Shown here: positions 1 through 9,403 of the stretch, in pieces
How the letters are laid out: every line of letters begins with the position of its first letter
How positions within the stretch are numbered: position 1 is the stretch's first letter
Source: Macrococcus sp. 19Msa1099
GTDB taxonomy: Bacteria; Bacillota; Bacilli; Staphylococcales; Staphylococcaceae
Length of the DNA stretch: 64,000 nucleotides
Direction of reading: 5' to 3'
NCBI GenBank assembly: GCA_019357535.2
Contig: CP079955.1
Span: 930,001 to 994,000 of the forward strand
Notes under the pieces: model-generated
Databases searched by the model: none
What the model was told of the DNA's origin: nothing
What the model saw: only the letters and a program-made list of their open reading frames with translations
Position numbers and translations under genes: made by a program

Positions 1-1566
1 GATATCCCAATTTATGACAGTGTAGAGCAATTTGATAACAATGAAGATCTTGTGGAAGCTGAAGCGTTTATAAGTACAAGTAAAGATGTACCATCTAAGA
101 TGGGTAATATGGATCTTGAAACAGTGGAACATACAAGTGCAACAACAGAAGATGAGAATCCGAATTATAAGCTCCCACCGATTACTTTATTACATCCTGC
201 TGCTGAAAAAGCAAAGAACAATATGCAGAACGTAAAAAAACGTGGACAACTTTTAGAAACGACTTTAAAGAATTTTGGGGTCAATGCAAAGGTGAGTCAA
301 ATTAGGATTGGACCAGCTGTTACCCAATATGAAGTACAGCCTGCTATGGGAGTTAAAGTCAGTCGAATCGTCAATTTACATAACGATATCGCGCTCGCAC
401 TTGCTGCAAAAGATATCCGTATAGAAGCGCCGATACCTGGCAAATCGGCAGTTGGTATAGAAGTCCCGAATCAGTCGGTCTCTATGGTCACCTTACGAGA
501 AGTGCTGGAAGCATCTCCTGTAAACGATAATAAGCTGAAGGTTGTGCTTGGAAGAGATATCTCAGGAGAAGCGATCACTGCAGAACTTGACAAGATGCCA
601 CACTTACTTGTGGCTGGTGCAACCGGAAGCGGTAAGTCGGTGTGTATTAATGGTATAATTACAAGTATACTTATGAATGCGAAGCCTCACGAAGTGAAGC
701 TGATGATGATCGATCCTAAGATGGTCGAATTAAACGTCTATAATGGTATACCGCATCTACTGACGCCAGTGGTCACGAATCCTCAGAAAGCTGCTCAGGC
801 GCTGCAGAAGATTGTTGGTGAGATGGAACGTCGTTACGATTTATTCAGCCATACTGGTACACGAAATATAAAAGGATATAATGCGTATCTTGAAAGACAG
901 AATCAGGAGATGAACGAAAAGAATGCGAAGCTTCCATATATAGTAGTCATTGTTGACGAACTAGCTGATTTGATGATGGTGGCAAGTAAAGATGTAGAAG
1001 CAGCCATTATGCGACTAGCACAGATGGCGCGTGCGGCGGGGATTCATCTGATCATCGCTACTCAGCGCCCATCTGTAGATGTAATCACAGGTTTAATTAA
1101 AGCAAATATTCCTTCGCGAATTGCGTTTAGTGTAAGTAGTGCTGTTGATTCAAGGACGATTCTGGACAGTCAAGGTGCAGAGAAACTGCTCGGTAAAGGA
1201 GATATGTTATATTTACCTTATGGGCAATCTAAACCGACGCGTATACAAGGGGCTTTCTTATCTGATGCTGAAGTAGAAGCTATCGTTCAGTTTGTTACAA
1301 GACAGCAGTCTGCAAATTACGTTGAAGAGATGACGCCTACAGACGTAAAAGAAAGCGAAGCTAATTCAGAAGATGAACTTTATCAGGAAGTATATGCATT
1401 TGTAATCGAAAAACAGAAAGCTTCAGCCAGTTTACTGCAGAGACAGTTTAGAATTGGATACAATAGAGCGGCACGTTTAATTGATGAACTGGAAGCAAAC
1501 GGAGTAATTGGTCCCGCTACGGGAAGTAAACCAAGAAATGTTTTAATAGAACAAAATGAAGAATAG
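1..1566 (+). CDS. spoIIIE: DNA translocase SpoIIIE/FtsK family, 5'-truncated by the window edge
   Basis: This is the cytoplasmic motor part of a DNA translocase that pumps chromosomal DNA through the division septum using ATP. The reading frame is open from base 1, so the N-terminal membrane part lies outside the window; an internal GTG at base 52 is not the start. Visible parts are the alpha/beta motor domain with Walker A GATGSGKS (bases 616-639), a Walker B region ending VDELADLMM, and a C-terminal winged-helix gamma domain of about 60 residues that in this family reads the KOPS/SRS orienting sequences. The next gene is a GntR regulator and then ymfF/ymfH, the order expected for spoIIIE rather than sftA. 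Family is certain; the paralogue is assigned from context. Confidence 0.93.
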   Translation, partial: DIPIYDSVEQFDNNEDLVEAEAFISTSKDVPSKMGNMDLETVEHTSATTEDENPNYKLPPITLLHPAAEKAKNNMQNVKKRGQLLETTLKNFGVNAKVSQIRIGPAVTQYEVQPAMGVKVSRIVNLHNDIALALAAKDIRIEAPIPGKSAVGIEVPNQSVSMVTLREVLEASPVNDNKLKVVLGRDISGEAITAELDKMPHLLVAGATGSGKSVCINGIITSILMNAKPHEVKLMMIDPKMVELNVYNGIPHLLTPVVTNPQKAAQALQKIVGEMERRYDLFSHTGTRNIKGYNAYLERQNQEMNEKNAKLPYIVVIVDELADLMMVASKDVEAAIMRLAQMARAAGIHLIIATQRPSVDVITGLIKANIPSRIAFSVSSAVDSRTILDSQGAEKLLGKGDMLYLPYGQSKPTRIQGAFLSDAEVEAIVQFVTRQQSANYVEEMTPTDVKESEANSEDELYQEVYAFVIEKQKASASLLQRQFRIGYNRAARLIDELEANGVIGPATGSKPRNVLIEQNEE

Positions 1567-1577
1567 GAGCGGTAATA

Positions 1578-2291
1578 TTGTCTGTAAATCATGAAGTTGT
1601 CTATACGAAGGACTGGATTCTATCAAAGATATATTCTGGAGATTTCAATAGTCATAAACCGATACCCTCTCAATATGAGATTTCAAGACAGTTAAATATA
1701 TCACGTGATGCTATTGAACTCGCATTTCATGAACTTATAACTGAGCAAATTATAACTGAACACTTTCAGGAAGGTTATTTTGTCAAAGAGAAGCCCCCAT
1801 TCAACTATCCGGTTGATGAACTAAAGAGTATTACTTCTATGATTGAAGAAGCAGGTTACGTAGCCGGCACCCTCATTATCAGCCAAGACATTGAACAACC
1901 GTCGCTAGATGATAAAAGTGTGCTGCGTATAGATGATGATCGAAAAGTGACGGTTATCGAGCGTATTCGTACTGCCGATGAAACCCCGGTTGTTTATTGT
2001 CTGGATAAAATTGATATGATGAACTTTGAAATGGATAGCGGCATCAATTCACGGTCATTATTTGATGCACTTATGGATGCAGGGTTAGCCATCAGCTATG
2101 CTACGACTGAGATAGAATCAATCGGCTATGAGCCGTATATTTCTAATGCGCTGGATTGTGTGCCTGATGATAGTTTACTCCTTTTCAAACAGATTCATTA
2201 TAACGATAATCATGATCCTGTACTTTATTCGATGAATTATTTTAAATCGAGTCAAGTCAAGTTTAAAATAAGACGTACAAAGAAAGATTAG
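1578..2291 (+). CDS. GntR-family transcriptional regulator (YmfC-like)
   Basis: A 237-residue regulator with an N-terminal winged helix-turn-helix of the GntR family (about residues 8-70, with the typical IPSQYEISRQLNISRDA region) and a C-terminal UTRA-type ligand-binding domain (about 90-230) that normally senses a small metabolite. The start is TTG at 1578, chosen because a GGAGCGG ribosome binding site precedes it. It sits 11 bases after the translocase gene and directly before the ymfF/ymfH pair, a conserved position in Bacillales. The ligand and targets cannot be read from the sequence; autoregulation or control of the downstream peptidase genes is only a guess. Confidence 0.85.
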   Translation: MSVNHEVVYTKDWILSKIYSGDFNSHKPIPSQYEISRQLNISRDAIELAFHELITEQIITEHFQEGYFVKEKPPFNYPVDELKSITSMIEEAGYVAGTLIISQDIEQPSLDDKSVLRIDDDRKVTVIERIRTADETPVVYCLDKIDMMNFEMDSGINSRSLFDALMDAGLAISYATTEIESIGYEPYISNALDCVPDDSLLLFKQIHYNDNHDPVLYSMNYFKSSQVKFKIRRTKKD

Positions 2292-2300
2292 GTGAATCAC

Positions 2301-3533
2301 ATGTCACATCACATTAATTATTTAAATACTTCTCAATTTAAGACGATATCGCTCGTAATTAAATTTAAAGCACCGCTTGATGAATCTACAATGACAGCAA
2401 GAAGTGTGTTATCAAAGTTAATGCAGAAAACTTCACAGAAGTATCCTACAGAAATAGAGATGATGAATCATCTATCAGAACTGTATGGGGCAAATTTATA
2501 CAGCTCTGTTTTAAAACAGAACAATGCACATGTCATCACTTTAGGTGTAGATATTGTTAACGATAAATATTTAACAGATACAAACTTACTTGAAGAAGCT
2601 TTTAAATTATTACACGAAGTACTATACTTCCCGAATGTGCAGAATCAGGCTTTTAATACACGGCTTGTGAATCAAGAAAAACGCTTATTAAAGAATAAAT
2701 TTTTGGCGATAAAAGAAAATATTGGGCAATATGGATTTTATCAGTTGCTGCACACAATGTTTCCGGAGGACCCGAACCGACTACCAAGCTTTGGCGATGA
2801 GCATCAACTGGACAATATTGATGGCAGAGCGTTGTATCAAACCTTTCAGAAGATGGAACAAGAAGATGAAATTTATTTCTATGCAGTAGGTGAAATCGAC
2901 TCAGAAGAAATTGAATCACTTTATGAAAAATATATACAGCTCAATTCTTCAACGGTAACTTTAAATGACAGCAGACCTACATCGAATAAAGAGACAAATT
3001 ATGTTGAGGAAACAATCGATACCACACAAGCGCGGCTTAATATAGGTATGAAGTTTGAAGTGCATCATCCAGACAGATCGTACTTCAGCTTTATCGTATT
3101 GAATCATCTCTTTGGTGGAGATGCGTCCAGTATGCTCTTTATGAACGTTAGAGAAAAATTGAGTCTAGCTTATCAAATACATAGCCAGATTGATGCGCGC
3201 AGTGGATTGCTGTATGTACTTGCAGGTGTAAATCAACAAAATAAAGCACGTGCAATCGAAACGATTCAAAACCAATTTGAAATGATAAAAAGTGGTGAGA
3301 TTGAAGAAAAGATGGTAGATTTGTCAAAAAGACTGATTATCAACAGCCGACTTGAGTCAACGGATCGTCCGAAAGGATTTGTGGAAACAAGTTTTTCTAA
3401 TACATTTGGGTCTGAAATATCACAGGAAGAATGGATTGAAGGTATTCAAGCTGTGACAAAGGCTGACATCATAGATTTAGCGAAAACTGGATATTTTCAC
3501 ACAATATATTGTCTAGTGAGTGAGGTGCAATAA
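2301..3533 (+). CDS. ymfF: M16-family peptidase-like protein YmfF (inactive-type subunit)
   Basis: A 410-residue M16 (pitrilysin) fold protein. Its N-terminal half lacks the HxxEH zinc motif that active members carry; the aligned stretch reads SKLMQKTSQKYPTEIEMMN. It is therefore probably the non-catalytic partner of the next gene, as in two-subunit processing peptidases. I prefer ATG at 2301, six bases after GGTGA, over the GTG at 2292 that touches the upstream stop. Its stop overlaps the next start by one base, suggesting translational coupling. In Bacillus this gene and its neighbours are annotated as associated with EF-P 5-aminopentanol modification, but the actual substrate is unknown. 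Confidence 0.85.
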   Translation: MSHHINYLNTSQFKTISLVIKFKAPLDESTMTARSVLSKLMQKTSQKYPTEIEMMNHLSELYGANLYSSVLKQNNAHVITLGVDIVNDKYLTDTNLLEEAFKLLHEVLYFPNVQNQAFNTRLVNQEKRLLKNKFLAIKENIGQYGFYQLLHTMFPEDPNRLPSFGDEHQLDNIDGRALYQTFQKMEQEDEIYFYAVGEIDSEEIESLYEKYIQLNSSTVTLNDSRPTSNKETNYVEETIDTTQARLNIGMKFEVHHPDRSYFSFIVLNHLFGGDASSMLFMNVREKLSLAYQIHSQIDARSGLLYVLAGVNQQNKARAIETIQNQFEMIKSGEIEEKMVDLSKRLIINSRLESTDRPKGFVETSFSNTFGSEISQEEWIEGIQAVTKADIIDLAKTGYFHTIYCLVSEVQ

Positions 3534-4801
3534 TGAAGAAAACATACTATCGTTCTATAGATGAATCACTTTATGAATATCAGCTTGATAATGGTCTTGA
3601 TTTATTTATCATACCTAAAAAAGGGTTTAAAAAGTCCTATGTTACTTTAACCGCTAAATATGGTTCTATACATAATGATTTTTATCTCGATGACCAGTTG
3701 ATACATATGCCAAAAGGGATTGCACATTTTCTTGAACATAAGATGTTTGAAAAAGAGGACGGAGACATGTTCAATGAATTTTCTGAGCATGGCAGTTCTG
3801 CTAATGCATTTACATCGTATGACCGAACGAGCTATTTGTTTACGACTGTCGAAAGTCTCAAAGAAAATATCAAGCTACTAATGCATATGCTTGATACCCC
3901 ATATTTTACGCCAGAAAGTGTGCACAAAGAAGTGGGTATCATTGCTGAAGAAATTAAGATGTATCAAGACCAGCCCAACTATAAGCTCTATTATCAGACT
4001 TTAAATGCGATGTATCATCATCATCCCGTAAAATATGATATCGCGGGTACGATAGAAAGTATCTCTGAAATTACTGACACTACTTTATATCAATGCTATG
4101 AGACCTTTTATCATCCGGAGAACATGGTTATGTTTATCGTAGGAGATGTAGCACCCGAGGAAATGTACCAATATGTTAATGGTTTAGGTACAAAAAGAGA
4201 TAAATACGTTCCAGCCGAACTTATGAAGATTGATGAACCGACGGATGTGTATGTACCGATGATCCAATCAAAGGGAAGTATACAAAAGGATAAGTTGATG
4301 CTTGGTATTAAGACGAATGTTCATCATCGACATGAATCTCATATGAAAATTGAAATGGAAATGCTTTTTGCATTAGATCTTTTATTTGGAGAGCAGACTG
4401 ATTTTTATCAATCGCTACTAGATGAACACCTCATCGATGACACGTTTGGGTATAGTTTTATTATTGAACCTACTTTTTCTCATATATTGATCGCCGGTTC
4501 AACTGATAATATTGAAGAACTGAAGAAACGTATTTTATTACAGCTGAATCATTTTGAAATGCTGAATGATGAGGCGTCCTTTAGACGTCTGATAAAACAG
4601 ACAATAGGTGAATATGTTTCCAGTATGAATAGTCCTGAATATATTGCTAATCAGTTTACACGCTATTTCTTCAATGGAGACATTCTCTTTGATTTATTAC
4701 CGATACTCAATCAGTTACAACTCGAGGACTGTATATCAACGTATAAAACAGCGATAGCATCTGCCTCAATTACAGATAGCAGGATGCTACCGAATGGGTA
4801 A
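3533..4801 (+). CDS. ymfH: M16-family zinc peptidase YmfH (active-type subunit)
   Basis: A 422-residue M16 metallopeptidase. The inverted zinc motif is intact as HFLEH (about residues 65-69), and the distal glutamate ligand is visible in the EVGIIAEEIKMY segment about 80 residues later. The C-terminal half is the second M16 lobe. The gene overlaps ymfF by one base and the following reductase gene by eight, so the three are almost certainly co-transcribed and translationally coupled. Together with YmfF it likely forms a heterodimeric peptidase. The physiological substrate is not known from the sequence. Confidence 0.87.
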   Translation: MKKTYYRSIDESLYEYQLDNGLDLFIIPKKGFKKSYVTLTAKYGSIHNDFYLDDQLIHMPKGIAHFLEHKMFEKEDGDMFNEFSEHGSSANAFTSYDRTSYLFTTVESLKENIKLLMHMLDTPYFTPESVHKEVGIIAEEIKMYQDQPNYKLYYQTLNAMYHHHPVKYDIAGTIESISEITDTTLYQCYETFYHPENMVMFIVGDVAPEEMYQYVNGLGTKRDKYVPAELMKIDEPTDVYVPMIQSKGSIQKDKLMLGIKTNVHHRHESHMKIEMEMLFALDLLFGEQTDFYQSLLDEHLIDDTFGYSFIIEPTFSHILIAGSTDNIEELKKRILLQLNHFEMLNDEASFRRLIKQTIGEYVSSMNSPEYIANQFTRYFFNGDILFDLLPILNQLQLEDCISTYKTAIASASITDSRMLPNG

Positions 4802-5501
4802 ATATATGGTTATTGGAGCGAGCGGAGATATCGGCAGTCAGATTACACGAGATTTGCTATTGGATGGACATGAAGTCATCGCTCAGTACTTTAGTGCAGA
4901 TATTACGCAGTTGAAAGAACAGTTTATTGGACAGGCAATTTCTTTTTTACAGCTTGACTTATCGGTTCCTTTACAAAAGAATCCTTTTGAAACATGGATG
5001 ACAGCACATCTTGATGGTTTAATCTATGTTGCTGGTAAGTCCTATTTTTCAGAACTTCGTGATGTCACAGATGATAAAATTCATGAACAGTACGCGATTC
5101 ATTTCTTTAACCTTGTGAAGTGCGTTCAATATACTTCTAGTGGCTTATTACAAGGAAATAATGGTAGAATTATTGTAATTAGTTCTATATGGGGTGAAAC
5201 AGGTAGTAGCATGGAAAGTATCTATAGTGGTTTCAAAGCGGCACAAATCGGCTTTATAAAATCTATCGCTAAAGAATATGCACAAACAAACATTACCGCA
5301 AACATTATTGCACCGGGCCTCGTTGCCGGAAAGATGACGGATGCACTTGGAGATGATGTGCAGGACATCATTGAACAGATTCCTCAAAGAAAATGTGTAC
5401 AGCCGGTAGAAATCAGCCATTGTGTACGCACTCTGCTACACCAGTATGCCCATACGACAACAGGCACTGTAATACGGATCAATGGTGGCTGGTATATATA
5501 G
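4794..5501 (+). CDS. ymfI: SDR-family reductase YmfI
   Basis: A 235-residue short-chain dehydrogenase/reductase. The Rossmann dinucleotide motif GASGDIG lies at about residues 8-14, the active-site Ser in ISSIWGETGSS near residue 125, and Tyr and Lys in the YSGFKAA segment. The C-terminus RINGGWYI is typical of FabG-like enzymes. In B. subtilis, YmfI is reported to reduce the 5-aminopentanone group on elongation factor P to 5-aminopentanol; assigning that role here rests on the conserved ymfF-ymfH-ymfI order, not on a specific substrate motif. The start overlaps ymfH by eight bases, so translational coupling is likely. Confidence 0.85.
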   Translation: MGKYMVIGASGDIGSQITRDLLLDGHEVIAQYFSADITQLKEQFIGQAISFLQLDLSVPLQKNPFETWMTAHLDGLIYVAGKSYFSELRDVTDDKIHEQYAIHFFNLVKCVQYTSSGLLQGNNGRIIVISSIWGETGSSMESIYSGFKAAQIGFIKSIAKEYAQTNITANIIAPGLVAGKMTDALGDDVQDIIEQIPQRKCVQPVEISHCVRTLLHQYAHTTTGTVIRINGGWYI

Positions 5502-5511
5502 GAGGAAGCGA

Positions 5512-6303
5512 ATGGAACAAACTTTAAAAAAGGAATGGTACCTTGAATATGAGATAGTGATTAATCGTGCGGGTCTTCTAGGAGATGTATCAAGTTTACT
5601 AGGTGCACTTGGAATCAGCATTATTACGATTAATGGTGTTGACCAGGGAAAGCGTGGACTGCTCATTAAGACAGATGATGTTGAGAAGGTAAAACGATTC
5701 GAGCATATTATCAGTCAACTTGATGATATTGAAATCGTTAAGCTGCGCGAACCGAGATTGACAGATCGTCTCGCAGTGCGCCATGGGCAGTATATACAGA
5801 AAGATACCCATGAGAAAAATACTTTTCGCTTTGTTCGTAAAGAACTGGGAATACTGGTCGATTTAATGGCAGAGCTCTTTAAAGAGGATGGGCATCGATT
5901 GATTGGAATTAGAGGAATGCCGCGTGTAGGGAAGACGGAATCTATTGTCGCAGCAAGTGTATGTGCACATAAGAAATGGTTATTTATTTCTTCGACAATG
6001 ATTAAGCAGACAGTGCGTAATTCTTTATTTAAAGGAGAATATGATGACAGTCATATTTACATTATAGATGGCGCGCTATCAATCAGACAAAAGCCAGAGC
6101 ATCTGGATCTAATTCGTGAAGTGATGGCACTGCCTGCAACGAAAGTGATTGAACATCCTGATTTATTTGTACAGAAAACCGATTATACATTAGAAGATTT
6201 TGATTATATTATTGAGATTCGTGAAACTGAAACTCAAGAAATTACTTATGAACAATTATCTAAAAATAATTTGTTTGATAACGATGAATTTGGATTTTTT
6301 TAA
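5512..6303 (+). CDS. ymfK: YmfK, DUF3388 protein with ACT-like N-terminus and P-loop-like motif
   Basis: A 263-residue protein of the DUF3388 family. The start is ATG 5512, seven bases after a strong GGAGGA; a longer in-frame opening at 5482 has no such site. Residues about 8-75 look like an ACT/regulatory fold (YEIVINRAGLLGDVSSLLG then a second beta strand LLIKTDD). Residues 135-144 read GMPRVGKTES, close to a Walker A loop, and IYIID at about 182-186 could act as Walker B. The function is unknown. It lies between ymfI and rodZ, as in other Bacillales. The ACT plus NTPase interpretation is mine and should be tested structurally. Confidence 0.8.
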   Translation: MEQTLKKEWYLEYEIVINRAGLLGDVSSLLGALGISIITINGVDQGKRGLLIKTDDVEKVKRFEHIISQLDDIEIVKLREPRLTDRLAVRHGQYIQKDTHEKNTFRFVRKELGILVDLMAELFKEDGHRLIGIRGMPRVGKTESIVAASVCAHKKWLFISSTMIKQTVRNSLFKGEYDDSHIYIIDGALSIRQKPEHLDLIREVMALPATKVIEHPDLFVQKTDYTLEDFDYIIEIRETETQEITYEQLSKNNLFDNDEFGFF

Positions 6304-6318
6304 TAAAGGAGCACTTTA

Positions 6319-7140
6319 ATGAAACAAATTGGACAAATTTTAAGATCTAAACGTGAATCTCTTGGTATGACATTAATCGACCTTGAAAAGAAAATTAAAA
6401 TCCAAAAAAAATATATTGAAATGATTGAGAAGAATAATTTCGAACACCTGCCAAATCCAGATTATACACGAGGTTTCATTGAAAAATATGCACGTTGTGT
6501 AAATCTTAATGGGAAAGAATTGATTAAACAGCATGAATCAGAACTTCCAGTCGAAAAAAAATCGGCTAGAGAAGCAATAGGCACTTTAAAGGCGACGCAT
6601 ATTACAGAGAATGATCATTCAACGCGTAAATTGTTTTATATCATTATAGCGAGCTTAGGTATTCTTTTCATCATATGGATACTCAGTCAACTGCTCTTTA
6701 CAAATAAAGATGAGACGTTTAAACCCGCATCTCTCAATCCTTCACGTAACATCCCTGTTGAGAAGAAACAAGAAACTATATCAAAGGCTGACGAACCAGC
6801 TGTTAAAACGCAGGTGAAACCTGAAACAAGTCTGACATATAAAAACTTTGATGGTAGTAATTTAACCTATGAAGTTAAGTCACAGCAACCCCTGACCGTG
6901 AAGATCGTTTCTAAAGTGCCGACATGGGTACAGGTATTTGATGATAAGAACAAGAACTATGTATACAATGAAATTAAAGAACAGAGTTTCAACATTGATA
7001 AGGATGCCAAGGAAGTAACAATTATTTCAGGTAATTCTACTTCAGCAGATATCTATATAAATAACCAGAAAGTTTCGGTTCCAAAGGAAGCAGAGAATCT
7101 TATCACGCGAACTTATTTCTTTAAAGTTTCAAAAAAATAG
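6319..7140 (+). CDS. rodZ: RodZ/YmfM-like helix-turn-helix membrane protein
   Basis: A 273-residue bitopic protein. Residues about 1-65 form a Cro/HTH_25 domain ([20 protein letters not shown]), which in RodZ binds MreB. One hydrophobic segment at about 104-126 crosses the membrane. A lysine/proline-rich linker follows, then a DUF4115 beta domain (about 170-270) outside the cell. RodZ proteins take part in cell-shape and septum organisation. Macrococcus and Staphylococcus are cocci with few or no MreB functions, so the role may be divisional. It is followed within a few bases by pgsA and preceded by AAAGGAG at 6304-6310. Confidence 0.87.
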   Translation: MKQIGQILRSKRESLGMTLIDLEKKIKIQKKYIEMIEKNNFEHLPNPDYTRGFIEKYARCVNLNGKELIKQHESELPVEKKSAREAIGTLKATHITENDHSTRKLFYIIIASLGILFIIWILSQLLFTNKDETFKPASLNPSRNIPVEKKQETISKADEPAVKTQVKPETSLTYKNFDGSNLTYEVKSQQPLTVKIVSKVPTWVQVFDDKNKNYVYNEIKEQSFNIDKDAKEVTIISGNSTSADIYINNQKVSVPKEAENLITRTYFFKVSKK

Positions 7141-7156
7141 AGTTAGGATGAATAAA

Positions 7157-7738
7157 ATGAATATACCAAATCAAATTACAGTGGCTAGAGTACTTTTAAT
7201 ACCGATATTCCTAGTATTCTTACTCGTAGATTTCAATATGGGTGATATTTCTGTGCTTGGGTCTGAAGTAATGCGCATCGAACAGTTTATTGCAGCATTA
7301 ATTTTTATTTTTGCTTCGCTGACGGACTGGATAGATGGCTATTTGGCGCGTAAATGGCAGCTCGTAACGAATATGGGAAAATTTCTAGATCCATTAGCAG
7401 ATAAATTACTTGTTTCAAGCGGTCTAATAGCATTAGTCGAGCTTGATGCGATACCTTCATGGGTGGCAATCGTTATTATTGCACGTGAATTTGCAGTTAC
7501 TGGACTGCGTCTTTTACAGATTGAGCAAGGGTTCGTTTCTGCTGCAGGACAATTAGGAAAGATTAAAACCGCAGTAACCATGCTTGCGATGACACTACTG
7601 TTACTTAATGAACCATTTTCAGAGTGGACAGGTTTTAACAGTGGCTATCTTCTCATGTATGTCGCAGTATTCTTCACTGTATTATCTGGAATTGAATATT
7701 TTTATCACGGACGCGATGTATTTAAAAATTCAAAGTAG
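7157..7738 (+). CDS. pgsA: CDP-diacylglycerol--glycerol-3-phosphate 3-phosphatidyltransferase
   Basis: PgsA makes phosphatidylglycerophosphate from CDP-diacylglycerol and glycerol-3-phosphate, the committed step to phosphatidylglycerol and cardiolipin. The 193-residue protein has several membrane helices and the CDP-alcohol phosphotransferase motif [11 protein letters not shown]...[12 protein letters not shown] (about residues 57-85), with all catalytic aspartates present. ATG 7157 (protein starts MNIPNQ) is preferred over ATG 7148 because AGGA lies at a good distance and staphylococcal PgsA begins the same way. It ends at a strong terminator. In related genomes cinA follows; here recA is the next gene. 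Confidence 0.95.
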   Translation: MNIPNQITVARVLLIPIFLVFLLVDFNMGDISVLGSEVMRIEQFIAALIFIFASLTDWIDGYLARKWQLVTNMGKFLDPLADKLLVSSGLIALVELDAIPSWVAIVIIAREFAVTGLRLLQIEQGFVSAAGQLGKIKTAVTMLAMTLLLLNEPFSEWTGFNSGYLLMYVAVFFTVLSGIEYFYHGRDVFKNSK

Positions 7739-7746
7739 CATAAAAG

Positions 7747-7780
7747 ACATTTAGTATACTAAAAATACTAAATGTTTTTT
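7747..7780 (+). terminator. Rho-independent terminator after pgsA
   Basis: An 11-bp perfect stem (ACATTTAGTAT / ATACTAAATGT, 7-base A-rich loop) is followed at once by a T-run. It closes the ymf-rodZ-pgsA transcription unit. Confidence 0.85.
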
Positions 7781-7885
7781 ATTACAATAATTAAATTTTA
7801 AACGTGTCATTTTTCAATTTTCTCAAGTATCACTGGAATAAAAACGCTTACACGTTCTTATTTTTTAATTATTACACAAAAAATA

Positions 7886-7899
7886 CAAACAGACGTTCG
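7886..7899 (+). promoter_or_regulatory. LexA (SOS) box upstream of recA
   Basis: CAAACAGACGTTCG matches the Gram-positive LexA consensus CGAACRNRYGTTCG at 13 of 14 positions. It lies eight bases upstream of the recA -35 element, so LexA binding would be expected to block transcription until DNA damage. Confidence 0.85.
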
Positions 7900-7907
7900 C
7901 ATTTTAC

Positions 7908-7936
7908 TTGCTATTTTTAACATTAATGCGTATAGT
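7908..7936 (+). promoter_or_regulatory. recA sigma-A promoter
   Basis: A -35 TTGCTA and -10 TATAGT are separated by 17 bases, about 80 bases before the recA start and just downstream of the LexA box. Position and spacing support it; the start point is not measured. Confidence 0.65.
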
Positions 7937-8015
7937 ATTAAATGTAGTAAATAACAGCTAAAGAATATTTAATAGTTCAATATACAATCATTAATTGATC
8001 TTCAGGAGGATATAT

Positions 8016-9077
8016 ATGAGTGAAAGACAAAAAGCATTAGACACAGTTATTAAAAATATGGAAAAATCATTTGGGAAAGGTGCAGTAATGAAGTTAGGAG
8101 ACCGTACTGACCGTAATGTCTCTACAGTATCAAGCGGTTCTATTACATTAGATAGTGCACTTGGTGTCGGTGGTTACCCGAAAGGTCGTATTATAGAAAT
8201 TTATGGTCCTGAAAGTTCAGGTAAGACAACGGTGGCACTACATGCTATCGCAGAGGTACAGCGCCAAGGTGGAGTTGCCGCATTTATTGATGCTGAGCAT
8301 GCACTTGATCCGGTATATGCTAAGAATCTTGGAGTAGATATCGAAAATCTTTACTTATCTCAACCCGATCATGGTGAACAAGGACTGGAAATTGCAGAAG
8401 CATTTGTCAGAAGTGGTGCGGTAGATATTATTGTGGTCGATTCAGTTGCAGCCTTAACACCTAAAGCGGAAATTGAAGGAGAGATGGGAGACTCGCATAT
8501 GGGACTTCAAGCGCGTCTTATGTCTCAAGCGTTACGTAAGTTATCAGGTTCTATATCTAAGTCTAATACGATTGCAATATTCATCAACCAAGTACGTGAG
8601 AAGATTGGTGTAATGTTCGGTAATCCAGAAACGACTCCAGGTGGTCGTGCGCTTAAATTCTATTCTTCAGTGCGTCTCGAAGTACGACGTGCAGAACAAT
8701 TGAAACAAGGTCAGGAAATTGTAGGGAATAGAACAAAGATTAAGGTCGTTAAAAACAAAGTTGCACCTCCTTTTAAAGTAGCAGAAGTTGATATTATGTA
8801 CGGTAAAGGTATTTCTCGTGAAGGAGAAATCGTTGATTTAGGTGCAGAATATGAAGTGCTGCAAAAGTCAGGGGCATGGTACTCTTATGATGGAGAACGT
8901 ATTGGTCAAGGGCGAGAAAATATTAAGACTTATCTGAAAGAAAACCCAGAAGTACGTGACGAAATCGATCAGAAGATTCGTAAGGCGATGGGTGTCGGTG
9001 CTTCGTTAGAAGAGGCGTCAGCACAGAAAGAAGAAGTGCCAGTAGAAGATAAGTTATTCGACGATGAGTTAGAATAG
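8016..9077 (+). CDS. recA: Recombinase RecA
   Basis: RecA forms filaments on single-stranded DNA, drives strand exchange and triggers LexA self-cleavage. The 353-residue product shows Walker A GPESSGKT (residues 64-71), the L1/L2 DNA-binding loops (the L2 region around [19 protein letters not shown]) and an acidic C-terminal tail. ATG 8016 is chosen because AGGAGG precedes it by six bases; an upstream in-frame TTG at 7995 has no such support. It has its own promoter with a LexA box, and the two other SOS genes lexA and sosA are near base 57,000. It is probably monocistronic, ending at the terminator near 9123. Confidence 0.99.
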   Translation: MSERQKALDTVIKNMEKSFGKGAVMKLGDRTDRNVSTVSSGSITLDSALGVGGYPKGRIIEIYGPESSGKTTVALHAIAEVQRQGGVAAFIDAEHALDPVYAKNLGVDIENLYLSQPDHGEQGLEIAEAFVRSGAVDIIVVDSVAALTPKAEIEGEMGDSHMGLQARLMSQALRKLSGSISKSNTIAIFINQVREKIGVMFGNPETTPGGRALKFYSSVRLEVRRAEQLKQGQEIVGNRTKIKVVKNKVAPPFKVAEVDIMYGKGISREGEIVDLGAEYEVLQKSGAWYSYDGERIGQGRENIKTYLKENPEVRDEIDQKIRKAMGVGASLEEASAQKEEVPVEDKLFDDELE

Positions 9078-9122
9078 TTAACAGCCTAAGGGAGGAGCGT
9101 AGTGCCTCTCCCGATTTTATAG

Positions 9123-9160
9123 CGGATGATGTTATTTATTTTTAACATCGTTCGTTTTTT
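9123..9160 (+). terminator. Rho-independent terminator after recA
   Basis: A stem built from CGGATGATGTTA and TAACATCGTTCG (12 pairs including three G-U) is followed by six T. Confidence 0.8.
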
Positions 9161-9307
9161 ATAGATAAATTTTCGTCATTATGAACTTAGTTTACATGCG
9201 AGAGTGAATATCAGATTTATATTATGGTAAATTTGTAACAAATTAAAATTTCATACAACAATTTGAGTAAAATGATGTAAATTTATATATTTAATGAGGA
9301 TGACAGC

Positions 9308-9336
9308 TTGACGAGTATAACTCATAAACGTACAAT
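9308..9336 (+). promoter_or_regulatory. rny promoter
   Basis: TTGACG and TACAAT are separated by 17 bases, upstream of the rny ribosome binding site AGGAGG. This gives rny its own transcription start independent of recA. Confidence 0.65.
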
Positions 9337-9403
9337 TAATTTATATGGATATACTTCATATAATGTTTTATTGATATATAAAAGCAAATAAGGAGGTGTT
9401 TAT

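Larger units (their letters stand above)
9078..9403 (+). other. Non-coding gap between recA and rny
   Basis: These 326 bases hold no plausible gene. A GGGAGG/CCTCTCCC hairpin lies just after recA, then the stronger terminator (9123-9160), then an AT-rich stretch, and the rny promoter at 9308-9336. The roughly 65-base leader before the rny ribosome binding site shows no structure that I recognise. Confidence 0.6.

Noticed and set aside
9161-9307. Small RNA gene in the recA-rny gap
   Set aside because: AT-rich, no own terminator after it and no stable structure seen by eye; only a promoter for rny is supported.
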